The notes: generated from the sequence alone by a model not told the origin. A stretch of 64,000 nt of DNA from JBGSYJ01 sp041748075 (GCA_041748075.1 JBGTDX010000116.1:114252-178251), one strand, 5' to 3'. Positions 26,858 through 35,343 are shown, numbered from the stretch's first letter. Program-made: numbers and translations.

Positions 26858-28978
26858 CTACCGTGGGTCGCCCGGGCTGGAGGGCGGGCCGGATCCATCC
26901 CTTTCTGTCAGATGGACGCGGTACAACTGCGCGATGCCGTTTTCGGCCCGGAGCTCGACCATGTCCTCGAGGTCTTTCAACAATGGGAAATGCGGGTAAA
27001 ACTCTGCGTGATACAGAATGTGCGTGATGCCGAGCTCTCGGAGGCCCGATCGCCACTGTACAGGGTTGCTCTCCCATTGATGGACGGGGCTGAACGCGAC
27101 GCGATATGCCGTTTCGGCGGGACAGTGGTAACGGTCGAACTCCCCGAAGAAGATGACCCGATCCCGGGGCGTGAGGTGCTGCATGAGGGGATATCCCGGT
27201 GACTGGATCGCGAGCGCCTCTTCCCGGGACAGAATCCCGAAAGCAGTTTTCCACTCGACTCCGCTTGAGCCGATGTGCACGGGAAGCACAATGGCGCCGG
27301 CCACCAGCATCGCTGCCGCAGCGCGTCCTTCCGGACCTGCGAAGTTTCGCGTCAGGCGCGTCAGTCCGATCACGGCGAAAACTACGTACAACAGATAGAG
27401 AGGCATGAGGTATCGCGAGGATGGCGCGTACATGAGAAACCAGGCAGTCAGAGACGGCACGGTCGCAAGCAGAAAGAGAGTGAAGTGCCGGAAGCTCCAT
27501 CCGAAGACACCGAACAGGAGCATCAGCGCCACGACTCCCCCATAGCCATTGCCGAACGCCTCGAACCGGCTCGATTCGTATGTCAGCGTCCAGGGCAGCA
27601 ATGGCATCGCGGATATGCCTCGCTCGGGCCGGATGTCTTCGTGTGAGACGGCCGTGCTGGTTTCATGGTCGAGCGTCGGGGAAACGAGAAAGTATCCGCC
27701 GGTCACGCGGTTCGCAAGAGCCTGTGCATCGGGAGCCAGCGGCGCCAGAATGAATCCCGCGTGGATCTGGCTCCAGACCATCCAGGGCCCGAGCGACAGC
27801 GCCACGCCGAGCGCGAACCCGGCCACCCTTCGTGCAGCGCCCTTCCACGGTTTCAGGATCAGGATGAGAAGCGCAAAGACGGCGAAGACGGCGAAGATCT
27901 TCGTTGCAATGGCGCCTCCGAACAGGAAGCCCGCCAGGACGGATGCAGCCCGCCGCTTCTGATCGAGAAGTGCGGCTGCGGCCATCGTGACCAGCAGCGC
28001 GCAAACCCAGTCAACGTACGTCGCTCGCATCTGGTACATGCCCAGCGGGAATGCAGCTACGGCCAGCAGCAGGAGCGGGAGGGGAACCGGCCGTCCCAGC
28101 CGTTTTGCCAGAAGGGCTACCGCCCCGAACGTCGCGGCGCCAGCGAAGAAATGGAGAATGCGAACCGCCCGTTCGCCGCCGAAGAAATATGCGATCGACA
28201 GGTACGCTTCGTGGTTCCGCCAGAACAGCGTCTGCGGCAGCAGATCGGGCATCAGCTCGACCCTGCCCCGTGTCACGATGTCCCGGATCTCGGGCAGGTG
28301 ATACATCAGTGCATCCCACGAAACGTCGGGCGTCAGCGCAATCACCCACACCGCAAATACGGAACCGATGACGAATGCCAGAGCGAACGAGTCCAACCAC
28401 GCGAGCCGCTCCGGGAGTCGAAGGCTGCACGACCGCATCAGATCCTGGATCCGCCGATATCGCATTCCCAGGAGGATCACGGCAAACGATACGAGGGCGG
28501 GCCTGCCGAGAATGTGCAGTTCGCCCGCAATGAGGATCAGCAGACCTCCCGCGACGAGCCCGCATGCGAAGAGAAGAGCGACTTCACTTCCGCGCGCTTC
28601 TTCACGACAGATCATCCGGAATAGTGCATCTCCGAGCAGCACCGACATCAGGACGATCAGGATCGAGAGCGGCAGAGCGATGAAATTGCCTGAGGGAATC
28701 GTCAGGACCAGTGCGCCCGCCGCGACGAAGGCTGTCGTCAGGCGGGGCGCCCTCCGGAGGACGGTCGCGAAGGCGCCGAAAAGAAGCGCTCCTGTCGCGA
28801 CGACCGCTCCCGTAATGCCTGCGCCGTGCAGGTCGATCAGCTTCTGCAGATAGGACGCCGAGAGCGGCAGGGCGCGCAGGAGAACCACCAGAGCCCACAG
28901 GCAAAACAGGAAGGCAGGAACCCGCGACAGGAGGACGGCTCGAGGTTCCTCAACGGCATGAACGAGCGAATCCCTCAC
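26858..28978 (-). CDS. Polytopic membrane protein, GT-C-type glycosyltransferase
   Basis: A 706-residue membrane protein with at least a dozen hydrophobic segments. ALTPDVSWDALMYHLPEIRD, in the first large loop after the helices around residue 230, contains an Asp-rich D-x-x-x-D/H arrangement typical of GT-C enzymes using polyprenyl-phosphate sugars. It ends in a soluble region (ILYHAEFYPHFPLLKDLEDM). The frame runs upstream to 29353, but that part overlaps the deacetylase gene. GTG at 28978 overlaps the deacetylase stop by four bases (GTGA), as elsewhere in this operon. It probably transfers sugars to a lipid or polymer in the periplasm. Confidence 0.78.
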   Translation of the reverse strand: MRDSLVHAVEEPRAVLLSRVPAFLFCLWALVVLLRALPLSASYLQKLIDLHGAGITGAVVATGALLFGAFATVLRRAPRLTTAFVAAGALVLTIPSGNFIALPLSILIVLMSVLLGDALFRMICREEARGSEVALLFACGLVAGGLLILIAGELHILGRPALVSFAVILLGMRYRRIQDLMRSCSLRLPERLAWLDSFALAFVIGSVFAVWVIALTPDVSWDALMYHLPEIRDIVTRGRVELMPDLLPQTLFWRNHEAYLSIAYFFGGERAVRILHFFAGAATFGAVALLAKRLGRPVPLPLLLLAVAAFPLGMYQMRATYVDWVCALLVTMAAAALLDQKRRAASVLAGFLFGGAIATKIFAVFAVFALLILILKPWKGAARRVAGFALGVALSLGPWMVWSQIHAGFILAPLAPDAQALANRVTGGYFLVSPTLDHETSTAVSHEDIRPERGISAMPLLPWTLTYESSRFEAFGNGYGGVVALMLLFGVFGWSFRHFTLFLLATVPSLTAWFLMYAPSSRYLMPLYLLYVVFAVIGLTRLTRNFAGPEGRAAAAMLVAGAIVLPVHIGSSGVEWKTAFGILSREEALAIQSPGYPLMQHLTPRDRVIFFGEFDRYHCPAETAYRVAFSPVHQWESNPVQWRSGLRELGITHILYHAEFYPHFPLLKDLEDMVELRAENGIAQLYRVHLTERDGSGPPSSPGDPR

Positions 28979-29721
28979 ACCCAATCCTTGCGGAAAATCC
29001 TGCGGGCCGTTCGCATGGCCTGCCGCCCCTCGAGGTATAAGCGAGAACGGCGGGTGTGAAGGCTCTCGATGAGCGCTGGCGTGATGTAATACGAATCGAT
29101 GCGCGGCAACGCATGAACATCGGATCTCCGGGAAGCGATACCCAGACTCGTCCCGACGGCCGTATGGAACGTGGATCGCACAGTCGCCATGGATGCGGCG
29201 TCGTAAGCACCGTAGGGATAAGCAAATGCCTCGCAAGGTCGTCCGAGGTTGGCTTCGATGGATTGCCGGCAGCCTCGAATTTCCGCGTCCAGGATGTCGG
29301 GGGTCACATTGCGGAGCACGCGATGAGTCGCGGTGTGCGCCCCGATCTCCCATCCTTCCTCGGCCAGCGCCGAGAGCTCACTCCACGTCAGAAGGTTCTC
29401 TCGTGGAACTCCGGGGGGCTGACCCGGCCAGAGATTCGGTTTTCCGCAGTAGTCCGAGATCACGAATACGGTAGCTTTGAAGCCGAGAGCTTTCAGGCGG
29501 GGAAGCGCGCTGCTGGCCACACTGGAGTAGGCGTCGTCAAATGTGATGGCAACGAGACGTTCGTCACTTTCGTTGTTCATCGCCACGAAGGCCTCTGAGA
29601 GCGTAACGCCGCGATACCCCGACCGCTCGAGCGCGGAGAGTTGTGCTTCCAGCCGCTCCGGCGGCGTCCAGAGCGGCGAGGCCTCATGGCCGATCGCGTG
29701 ATAACCGAGGATCGGAATCAT
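28975..29721 (-). CDS. Polysaccharide deacetylase (CE4 family)
   Basis: A 248-residue NodB-fold deacetylase that removes N- or O-acetyl groups from sugar polymers or lipid-linked sugars. Motif 1 is ITFDDAY (D62, D63), motif 2 is GAHTATHRVL (metal ligands H129 and H133), and AYPYGAYD corresponds to motif 3. There is no signal peptide, so it acts in the cytosol or at the inner membrane face. It lies 12 bp downstream of the GT4 gene at 29734 and couples to the GT-C gene by a GTGA overlap. Confidence 0.9.
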   Translation of the reverse strand: MIPILGYHAIGHEASPLWTPPERLEAQLSALERSGYRGVTLSEAFVAMNNESDERLVAITFDDAYSSVASSALPRLKALGFKATVFVISDYCGKPNLWPGQPPGVPRENLLTWSELSALAEEGWEIGAHTATHRVLRNVTPDILDAEIRGCRQSIEANLGRPCEAFAYPYGAYDAASMATVRSTFHTAVGTSLGIASRRSDVHALPRIDSYYITPALIESLHTRRSRLYLEGRQAMRTARRIFRKDWV

Positions 29722-29733
29722 GGCCGGGCAATG

Positions 29734-30966
29734 CTACTTCAACTGCCTCGGGTGAGATCGACGATCCCGGGCTTTTTCGATGATCTCGTAATACCGGTCG
29801 AGATGCAGGGATTCCGTATAGTTCTGCTGGAGGCTGCGAAAGCCGGCCTCACCGATCTCGTCATGTCGAGGTTGGTCCCCGAGCAGCCTGTCGAGGAGCG
29901 CGGGAAGTTCGTCGTCGCTGTCGAACAGCATCCCTCCTCCCGCGGCCAGGACTTCGGGCAAAGCTCCGATGTTCCGCGCGATCACCGGAGTTCGGGTTCC
30001 GAAGGCCTCGAGCGCCACCAGCCCGAAAGTTTCGTAACAGAGCGATGGGACGATCACTGCAGCAGCGTTCGCGTAGAGCGCCCGGAGCTCGTCGGGCTCG
30101 AGCCAGCCGGCGAACCGGACATGATCAAGATCTCTCGCTGAGGTACGGAGGCTCTCACCGAGAGTGCCCGTGCCGGCGATCACGAGATCTGCGCCGCGGT
30201 AGCCGCGAAAGACTTCGAGGAGGTTTTCGACTCCTTTGAGCCTCTCGAGCCGTCCGATGTAGAGAAAATACGGGCGTCTGTCCGTTCCCGGGACGTGAGA
30301 GGGGGAGTTCTGAGCGTGGGAGTCCGGCGCGAAGAGCGGTAGCACCTGAATATCGGACGGAAATCCGAGCTCGATGTGCCTGCGGCGCGAGAATTCGCTG
30401 CCGGTCAGAAAAGCGTCGACGTGCATGGCGCTTCGACGGATCGCCGAGCCGAAGCGCCATAGTTGCGGCGGTCGCCGTCCTTTGACTGTGCATCGGAAGC
30501 AGGATCGTTCAGTGCATGCTTCCCGATCGAACTTCCAGAGCACGTGCATCTCGCATACGTACCAGAAGTCATGGAGCGTGCAGATTTTCGTTCCGGTGCC
30601 CCGGCGCAGAATCGCGGGCCCTCCCATCAGGGAGATGTTGTGAAAGTGAATCACATCGTGTCGAGTTCCGAGAACCCGATCGATGGCCTGTCGTTTCGCC
30701 AGGGGTCGTCCGAGCTGATGCGTCGCGAGCAGATCGAGCTTGCCTGCCTTCCCGATGCGCAGAGGATGCGTTCTGATGGATGGGTTCTCTCGCGCCGGTT
30801 GCATCTGTCCGCCGAGCGCCTCGAAAGCATCCACGTCGTGGATGACGTCGATTTCGTGCCCGTCGCGCGCGAGTGCTTCCGCGAGGCGTTGCACGTACAC
30901 GCCGTCACCGCCGAAGTTGTACGGCGGGTAAAACGTCGTCACCATGCAGATGCGGAGTGGCCTCAT
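29734..30966 (-). CDS. GT4-family glycosyltransferase
   Basis: A 410-residue GT-B retaining glycosyltransferase. It starts MRPLRICMVTTFYPPYNFGG, the typical acceptor-domain beginning, with FGGDGVYVQRLAEALA. A four-Cys insertion (CEMHV...CTERSCFRC, about residues 137-157) may bind zinc. YFLYIGRLERLKGVENLLEV starts the donor domain, and VIVPSLCYETFGLVALEAFG carries the E-x7-E motif. The ATG overlaps the stop of the preceding glycosyltransferase gene by 4 bp (ATGA). It belongs to the polysaccharide operon 32135-26858. Confidence 0.92.
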   Translation of the reverse strand: MRPLRICMVTTFYPPYNFGGDGVYVQRLAEALARDGHEIDVIHDVDAFEALGGQMQPARENPSIRTHPLRIGKAGKLDLLATHQLGRPLAKRQAIDRVLGTRHDVIHFHNISLMGGPAILRRGTGTKICTLHDFWYVCEMHVLWKFDREACTERSCFRCTVKGRRPPQLWRFGSAIRRSAMHVDAFLTGSEFSRRRHIELGFPSDIQVLPLFAPDSHAQNSPSHVPGTDRRPYFLYIGRLERLKGVENLLEVFRGYRGADLVIAGTGTLGESLRTSARDLDHVRFAGWLEPDELRALYANAAAVIVPSLCYETFGLVALEAFGTRTPVIARNIGALPEVLAAGGGMLFDSDDELPALLDRLLGDQPRHDEIGEAGFRSLQQNYTESLHLDRYYEIIEKARDRRSHPRQLK

Positions 30967-32135
30967 CGCCGCACCGCCTCACGAAACAGATCCTGCAGCT
31001 GCCGTGCGGATGCTTCCCACGATAACCGGGCGGCCCGCTCATGGGCGATAGCGCCCATGAGGTCTCGCGCGGCTGAGTCGTCCAGAATCTTCCGGAGAGC
31101 TCCGCGCAATTCGATTGTTGAGAGTGGGTCGACCCAAATGCCTCCGTTGCCCAGGAGGTCCGGCAGCGGGCTGTTGCGCGTGGCAATCACAGGCGTTCCG
31201 CAGGCCGCGGCCTCGATGGCAGGGAGCCCGAACCCCTCAGCGAGCGATGGCAGCACCAGCGCCGACGCGGCATTCAGCAGGTGAACGAGATCGTTGTCGT
31301 CCACCCGTCCGGCGAAGATCACATCGTCCTGCATGCTCAGCGCTGCGATCTTTTCCCGTACCTGTGTGAGGCCGGGAGTGAAACGTTCAGATTCCAGCTC
31401 GCCGACGATCAACAGATTCACGGATTCGTGGCGTTCGTCGCGTATGGCTGCCAGAGCATCGATGAGAGCCGGAAGGTTCTTGTGCGGATTGATTCCGCCG
31501 ACGTAAATCAGGAACGGCGCTTCCGGGACTCGGTAGCGCGCAGTGATTTGTCGATCGATGGCGCGCTCCTCGAGTTTCCGGAAAATCAGCTCGGGCGCCT
31601 CATCGACGACGATGACCCGTTCGGGCTTGTGTCCGAAGACCCGGATGATAGAACGACGCGCATGCTCGGAGACGGTCATGATGAAGTCGGCCTGGCGGTG
31701 AGCAAGCTTCGACTTCCAGTTCCAGAAGCGCATGCCTTTGCCTTCGGGGAAGATCACCTCCGGGAAGTCCTCGGCGATCGTGTCGTGAACTCCGACGACA
31801 ATCGGGCATCGGTTTACGATGGGAAACCATGTGTAGACCGTGGGAAAGAAAAAGAGATCCAGTTTCTCGCGAGAGGCAGCCCTCGTCATGCGAAGGATGT
31901 CGGGAATCGAGCGCCGGCCGGAGAACGAAGCCGCAGACGTGGGGGACACGGAGGTGCGAACACGAACATGCCGGGCTTCAGGGGGAAGCTCGGACGGGTC
32001 GTAGCTCGCAGCGTCTATGAACATGCAGTACTCGTTCTCGCGATCGAGTTGCAGCAGCGCGCGGACCACGCCCCGAGTGAACCGGCCGTACCCGCGACGG
32101 TTGGACCAGCTTGTGACATCGATCCCGATCCGCAG
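30963..32135 (-). CDS. GT4-family glycosyltransferase, probable CTG start
   Basis: A GT-B glycosyltransferase whose frame has no ATG, GTG or TTG before codon 23 (GTG 32069), yet the frame upstream encodes the family's normal start: L/MRIGIDVTSWSNRRGYGR then FTRGVVRALL. The only start that keeps it is CTG at 32135, eight bases after AGGGGGAG; a TGA stop lies two codons further up. FLIYVGGINPHKNLPALIDA starts the donor domain, and LVLPSLAEGFGLPAIEAAAC has the E-x7-E motif. The protein is 390 residues from CTG. It is first in the operon. Confidence 0.85.
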   Translation of the reverse strand: MRIGIDVTSWSNRRGYGRFTRGVVRALLQLDRENEYCMFIDAASYDPSELPPEARHVRVRTSVSPTSAASFSGRRSIPDILRMTRAASREKLDLFFFPTVYTWFPIVNRCPIVVGVHDTIAEDFPEVIFPEGKGMRFWNWKSKLAHRQADFIMTVSEHARRSIIRVFGHKPERVIVVDEAPELIFRKLEERAIDRQITARYRVPEAPFLIYVGGINPHKNLPALIDALAAIRDERHESVNLLIVGELESERFTPGLTQVREKIAALSMQDDVIFAGRVDDNDLVHLLNAASALVLPSLAEGFGLPAIEAAACGTPVIATRNSPLPDLLGNGGIWVDPLSTIELRGALRKILDDSAARDLMGAIAHERAARLSWEASARQLQDLFREAVRR

Positions 32136-32248
32136 AGCTCAGCTCCCCCTGCGGTGAGTATCGCATTTTGAAGGGCTCCGACGCTGCCAGGCGGGAGAGG
32201 GGTCAGGGGTTCGGCCCAGTCGCGACATCAAAAAGGGTCAGCCGTCAG

Positions 32249-32285
32249 AATCGGTAAGTTGGAGTCACATCCGGAAATCAACCTG
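32249..32285 (+). repeat. GTCACATC repeat element, copy 1
   Basis: The segment TCGGTAAGTTGGAGTCACAT followed by CCGGAAATCAACC matches copies at 61459-61500, 61587-61620 (inverted), 61848-61884 (inverted) and 63857-63880. The same family flanks transposase relics 29 kb away. A copy here, just upstream of the rearranged dehydrogenase relic, suggests a mobile-element footprint. Confidence 0.75.
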
Positions 32286-32330
32286 GCGAATTCGGCTTTG
32301 CGGCTTCGTACGCTCGGCTCGCAGACGTGG

Positions 32331-32354
32331 GGCCGAACATGCAATGTTCGGCCA
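32331..32354. repeat. Palindromic GGCCGAACATGCAATGTTCG repeat
   Basis: A near-perfect palindrome (GGCCGAACATGCAATGTTCG plus GCCAC). It is the same family as the copies at 10743-10764 and 10802-10827, with a half copy at 7046-7060. Confidence 0.8.
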
Positions 32355-32415
32355 CTTACTCGCGGTCGTCACCGTCTGCGACTCAACCGCAGCGAGTCTG
32401 TCGATCATCCGGGGT

Positions 32416-32735
32416 CGAAAAGCCTGCACCCAAAGTCAACGAAGTCTTGATTCGGCCGCGGGCCACACCGGTGTGTGCAGCAGCGCAAACGCTGAACTGG
32501 TCCACTCGCTCGGCGCGTCGCGCGTGATCGACTACTCGCGAGAAGATTTCACCCGCGATGGCGGGACGTGGGACGTGATCGTCGATGTGGCGGGCACAGC
32601 TCCGTTCTCCCGGGTCAGAAAATCACTCGCGGAGGGAGGGCGGCTCCTGGTGATCCTCGGCAACCTCGCCGACACGCTGCGCGCGCCGCTGGTGTCGATG
32701 ACCGGAAGCAGAAAGATCATCGCCGGGCCGGCACC
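32416..32735 (+). pseudogene. Decayed copy of the alcohol dehydrogenase at 35344
   Basis: From 32416 the sequence matches codons of the intact dehydrogenase (35402-35455, ACAACGAAGTCCTGATCCG-like). It then jumps about 430 bp forward and matches 35885-36160 closely (SSANAELVHSLGASRVIDY, then WDVIVDVAGTAP and GRLLVILGNLAD). The substrate-binding domain middle and the last ~50 codons are missing, and there is no proper start. It is clearly a non-functional partial duplicate. Its 3' break runs directly into sequence found upstream of the intact gene. Confidence 0.9.
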
Positions 32736-32776
32736 GTCAAGCACGATGCTCCGGTCGTCCGTACCTCTTCAAAATT
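32733..32776 (+). repeat. Left copy of ~45-bp direct repeat bounding the TA island
   Basis: CCGTCAAGCACGATGCTCCG followed by GTCGTCCGTACCTCTTCAAA matches 35227-35280 (CCGTAAACAACGATGCTTCA, GGAGTCCGTACCTCTTCACA), with a few mismatches and a small gap. The two copies bracket about 2.45 kb containing two toxin-antitoxin loci and one hypothetical gene. They may mark a tandem-duplication junction or an insertion. Confidence 0.7.
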
Positions 32777-32850
32777 CGTCACGAACAATAAAAGCAGTAC
32801 GCCTTGCGTTGACCAGGTCGGGCTGATCGATTTACCGGTACAATACGAGC

Positions 32851-33075
32851 ATGGCGTACGAGGGCATCATTACGATCGAGCATGGCAAACGCGGAGGTCA
32901 GCCGTGCATTCGCGGAATGCGCATCACGGTCTATGACGTGTTGTCGTATCTGGCTGCCGGCATGACTCATGATGAGATTCTCGCGGACTTTCCGTATCTC
33001 ACTCGTGAGGACATTCTCGCCTGTTTGAGTTACGCGGCAGAACGTGAGCACCGCACGCTGGTTGTCAACGAGTGA
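32851..33075 (+). CDS. DUF433 family antitoxin
   Basis: A 74-residue DUF433 protein, normally the antitoxin paired with a DUF5615 (Mut7-C/PIN-like) toxin. GGQPCIRGMRITVYDVLSYL and GMTHDEILADFPYLTREDIL are the family core, forming a helix-turn-helix-like fold. TACAAT at 32839-32844 lies just six bases before the ATG and no Shine-Dalgarno is visible, so the mRNA may be leaderless (inference). The stop overlaps the toxin start by four bases. The toxin gene is broken. Confidence 0.88.
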   Translation: MAYEGIITIEHGKRGGQPCIRGMRITVYDVLSYLAAGMTHDEILADFPYLTREDILACLSYAAEREHRTLVVNE

Positions 33076-33301
33076 AACTCCTCTTCGACCATAACATCTC
33101 CCCTTCACTGGTCGATCAGCTTCTGGATCTATTTCCGAGCTTTCGATGCAGAGAGGGTTTCCACCGAAGTTGCTGTGGCTTCGGATTGGCAATTGCACCA
33201 CAACGAAGATCGAGCATCTCCTTCGCGGGCGACAGGACGCGATTAAGGAGTTCTGCGAGGACGAGAGCAAAGCCATTCTGTCGCTATTCAGCAGGTTGTA
33301 G
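33072..33301 (+). pseudogene. DUF5615 (PIN-like) toxin with internal deletion
   Basis: The start MKLLFDHNISPSLVDQLLDL is a normal DUF5615 N-terminus with the first acidic residue. After about residue 24 the frame is lost. In a different frame, RGFPPKLLWLRIGNCTTTKI followed by EHLLRGRQDAIKEF is the normal C-terminus, ending at 33301. About 40 codons between the two parts, which hold the conserved Asp residues, are missing. The toxin is therefore inactive, while its DUF433 antitoxin is intact. Confidence 0.85.
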
Positions 33302-33344
33302 CGAAAAGCAGGATCTGGCCCCTACTCCTCGCACTACCTCATGC

Positions 33345-34502
33345 TCAGTTTTCTGCGAGCTCTCGTTGAGGCGCTGCGAACCCAGCTCGTCGAATTCGTG
33401 CGATCAGCGACGGCTTGCGTGCTTGCTCGTTCTGAAGACGATCGAGCCGCCCGCAAAAGTCCTGCGAGGAGTCTTGTGCCTGGGCCACCTCGCGGAGATC
33501 GACGAGCAGTTCGACGACGCGATCGTAACTCGCCGGCTGCCTGGTCGCGACGAGGTCCTCGATCTGCTTCCATACTCCGGGACCCATTTCGGCAAGCGTT
33601 GCCAGATACCTTGATCGAGCCTCCGCCGAATCCCGCTCTCGCCGCGCCTTCTCCTTCATTGCCTGTTCCGCCTGAGCCTTCCGCCGATCCGCACTGCGCT
33701 TTTCTGTCGCGCCCAGGAGTTCGCCGACGGTTCTCGTCGGACCGGCGAAAGCCTCCTCAGGGCGAATCAATTTCTGGAGCTCGAGAGTGAGCGCATGATC
33801 CTCGCCGGCAATGAATCGTCTGAGATAGTCATCCCTCAAATCGGGAGCCAGAGAGGCGATCCATTTCTGAATCGCGTCCTCTGTGAGAGTTTGTACCTGC
33901 ATTGGCGGGCTCGTTTCGGCTGCGACATCGAGGAGGTCTGCGTCGATCCGAAGGAAATCAACCAGACGCTCGAGCGAACCATTGAGCTCACGCAGTCCCG
34001 GCGGAACCGGCGGCTCGACTTCCTCGTCATCGAGTTCTCTGGCCTGCACGCAGAGCAGCCAGCCGATGTAGAGAGCGCGCAGATCGCCACGCGCAAGGTC
34101 GGTTCGAAGCGGGATCAGCGTCGAAAGTGCATCGGCTTCGTCCGGCCACTCATCAATGTCCTCAACATCGGAAACGAACGTGATCGTCGTCTTGCCGTTT
34201 CCTTCGCGGAAACCGAACGACTCGCCGGTGCAATAAGGATCCAGCGTGTCCCGATCGAGGAGGCAGGTCGGAAGCCGAAGCTTCAGAACATTCGTTCCCC
34301 AGTTCGCGAAGTAGAGGAACGCGTCGAAGTATTTGTCCATCCACGCATCCTCGTCCCCCTTGAACTCGCCCCATTCGTAGTCGTTGACGAAACTCGTGGG
34401 CGTGATGCGAGCGCGACTCGACCATGATCGCAACTCCGCCATCTCGCTGGCAGTGAGGGACCGGTCGACCGCCTGGAATTCATAGTACTGATACTCACTC
34501 AT
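33345..34502 (-). CDS. Conserved hypothetical protein (MSEYQYYEF family)
   Basis: A 385-residue cytosolic protein of a widespread uncharacterised family that begins MSEYQYYEFQAVDRSLTASE and continues with RITPTSFVNDYEWGEFKGDE and YFDAFLYFANWGT. The C-terminal 130 residues are charged and helical, probably coiled (RRKAQAEQAMKEKARRERDS). No catalytic motif is recognised. It lies within the toxin-antitoxin island, convergent with the DUF433 locus and 57 bp from the ParE toxin gene upstream of it on the same strand. Its function is unknown. Confidence 0.75.
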   Translation of the reverse strand: MSEYQYYEFQAVDRSLTASEMAELRSWSSRARITPTSFVNDYEWGEFKGDEDAWMDKYFDAFLYFANWGTNVLKLRLPTCLLDRDTLDPYCTGESFGFREGNGKTTITFVSDVEDIDEWPDEADALSTLIPLRTDLARGDLRALYIGWLLCVQARELDDEEVEPPVPPGLRELNGSLERLVDFLRIDADLLDVAAETSPPMQVQTLTEDAIQKWIASLAPDLRDDYLRRFIAGEDHALTLELQKLIRPEEAFAGPTRTVGELLGATEKRSADRRKAQAEQAMKEKARRERDSAEARSRYLATLAEMGPGVWKQIEDLVATRQPASYDRVVELLVDLREVAQAQDSSQDFCGRLDRLQNEQARKPSLIARIRRAGFAAPQRELAEN

Positions 34503-34559
34503 GGGAAATACCTTCTGTCATTCCCGCGCGTATGTTCAACTACGTGAGCGGTCCGCAAA

Positions 34560-34865
34560 TCAGGACCCGATAGACGGCCCATGCTCCCGACGCGCACCCC
34601 ATATGGCTCGAATGATGACTTCCCGTGCATCGAATGTGTAGTAAATGTGGCAGGCGATCCTGCGAAGGTAGATTCGCCGCAAGTCAGCAACGTCAGCGTG
34701 GTCGTACGGCGTACCCGCGCCCGGAAGGACTGCCAGGATTCTGAGCGCTTCTTCGAGCTCGGCTGCGAAAATTTCCGAGTGGATTCTGTTCTCGATCCAC
34801 CAGGACTTCTCGCGCCTGACCTGGTCCCGTGCCGTGGCTGTGAAACGGACACGGCGCTTCGTCAC
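34560..34865 (-). CDS. RelE/ParE family toxin
   Basis: A 101-residue type II toxin-like protein. RVRFTATARDQVRREKSWWI is the typical N-terminal strand-helix of ParE, GAGTPYDHADVADLRRIYLR the central strand pair, and IYYTFDAREVIIRAIWGARR the C-terminal sheet with basic residues. ParE-like members poison DNA gyrase and RelE-like ones cleave mRNA on ribosomes; which applies here cannot be told. The ATG overlaps the antitoxin stop by four bases (34862-34865). Confidence 0.9.
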   Translation of the reverse strand: MTKRRVRFTATARDQVRREKSWWIENRIHSEIFAAELEEALRILAVLPGAGTPYDHADVADLRRIYLRRIACHIYYTFDAREVIIRAIWGARREHGPSIGS

Positions 34866-35086
34866 AGCGAGCGCAGTTCCTCGAGAATCTCGTATGCGTC
34901 GGTGAGGCGCCCGGCGGCGACGTCGGCGTTGGACTCTCGCAGGGCTTTGTGCAGTGCCGCACGGTCGTCCTCATCAAGCCAGTCACCCGGGTCGAGCGGT
35001 AGAAGGTCGAGTTCCGTGCCGTCGGGCAGATCCGTTGGTTCGTCGACGACAAGGCGGCCGGCGAGGACACGAGCCTTGATGGTCAT
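34862..35086 (-). CDS. Antitoxin of the ParE/RelE pair
   Basis: A 74-residue acidic protein (KARVLAGRLVVDEPTDLPDG, then TELDLLPLDPGDWLDE). It has an AbrB/SpoVT-like or MazE-like N-terminal strand pattern and a C-terminal helix (RLTDAYEILEELRSL) likely to wrap the toxin. It is upstream of and translationally coupled to the ParE-like toxin gene, the usual antitoxin-first order, so the pair would be autoregulated (family knowledge). Confidence 0.85.
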   Translation of the reverse strand: MTIKARVLAGRLVVDEPTDLPDGTELDLLPLDPGDWLDEDDRAALHKALRESNADVAAGRLTDAYEILEELRSL

Positions 35087-35226
35087 GCCGGAAAGCCTAC
35101 CATTTCAATAGTTGCCCGGCAACGCACAGGCGATCTCTATCCCGTCGGGAGAGGCGAATGTGGCAGCGTCGCCGTCGCCGTCGCCGAGGTCCCTTTGCGA
35201 GCAGTAAAGATGTACGACACCTGGAG

Positions 35227-35280
35227 CCCCACCGTAAACAACGATGCTTCAGGAGTCCGTACCTCTTCACAACTCGTCGA
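35227..35280 (+). repeat. Right copy of ~45-bp direct repeat
   Basis: CCGTAAACAACGATGCTTCA followed by GGAGTCCGTACCTCTTCACA matches the left copy at 32733-32776. It lies in the upstream region of the intact alcohol dehydrogenase, between it and the ParE antitoxin gene. The rest of the 257-bp gap (35087-35343) holds no gene. Confidence 0.7.
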
Positions 35281-35343
35281 GATCCAGCGAGTGCATAAAA
35301 CTTCGAATCGCCAGCCTCGTAAAAAGGAGCTGTGCGCAACACC

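Noticed and set aside
26858..29353. Full 831-codon frame for the GT-C membrane protein
   Set aside because: Its first 125 codons overlap the deacetylase gene and lack hydrophobic or family character; GTG at 28978 fits the operon overlap pattern.
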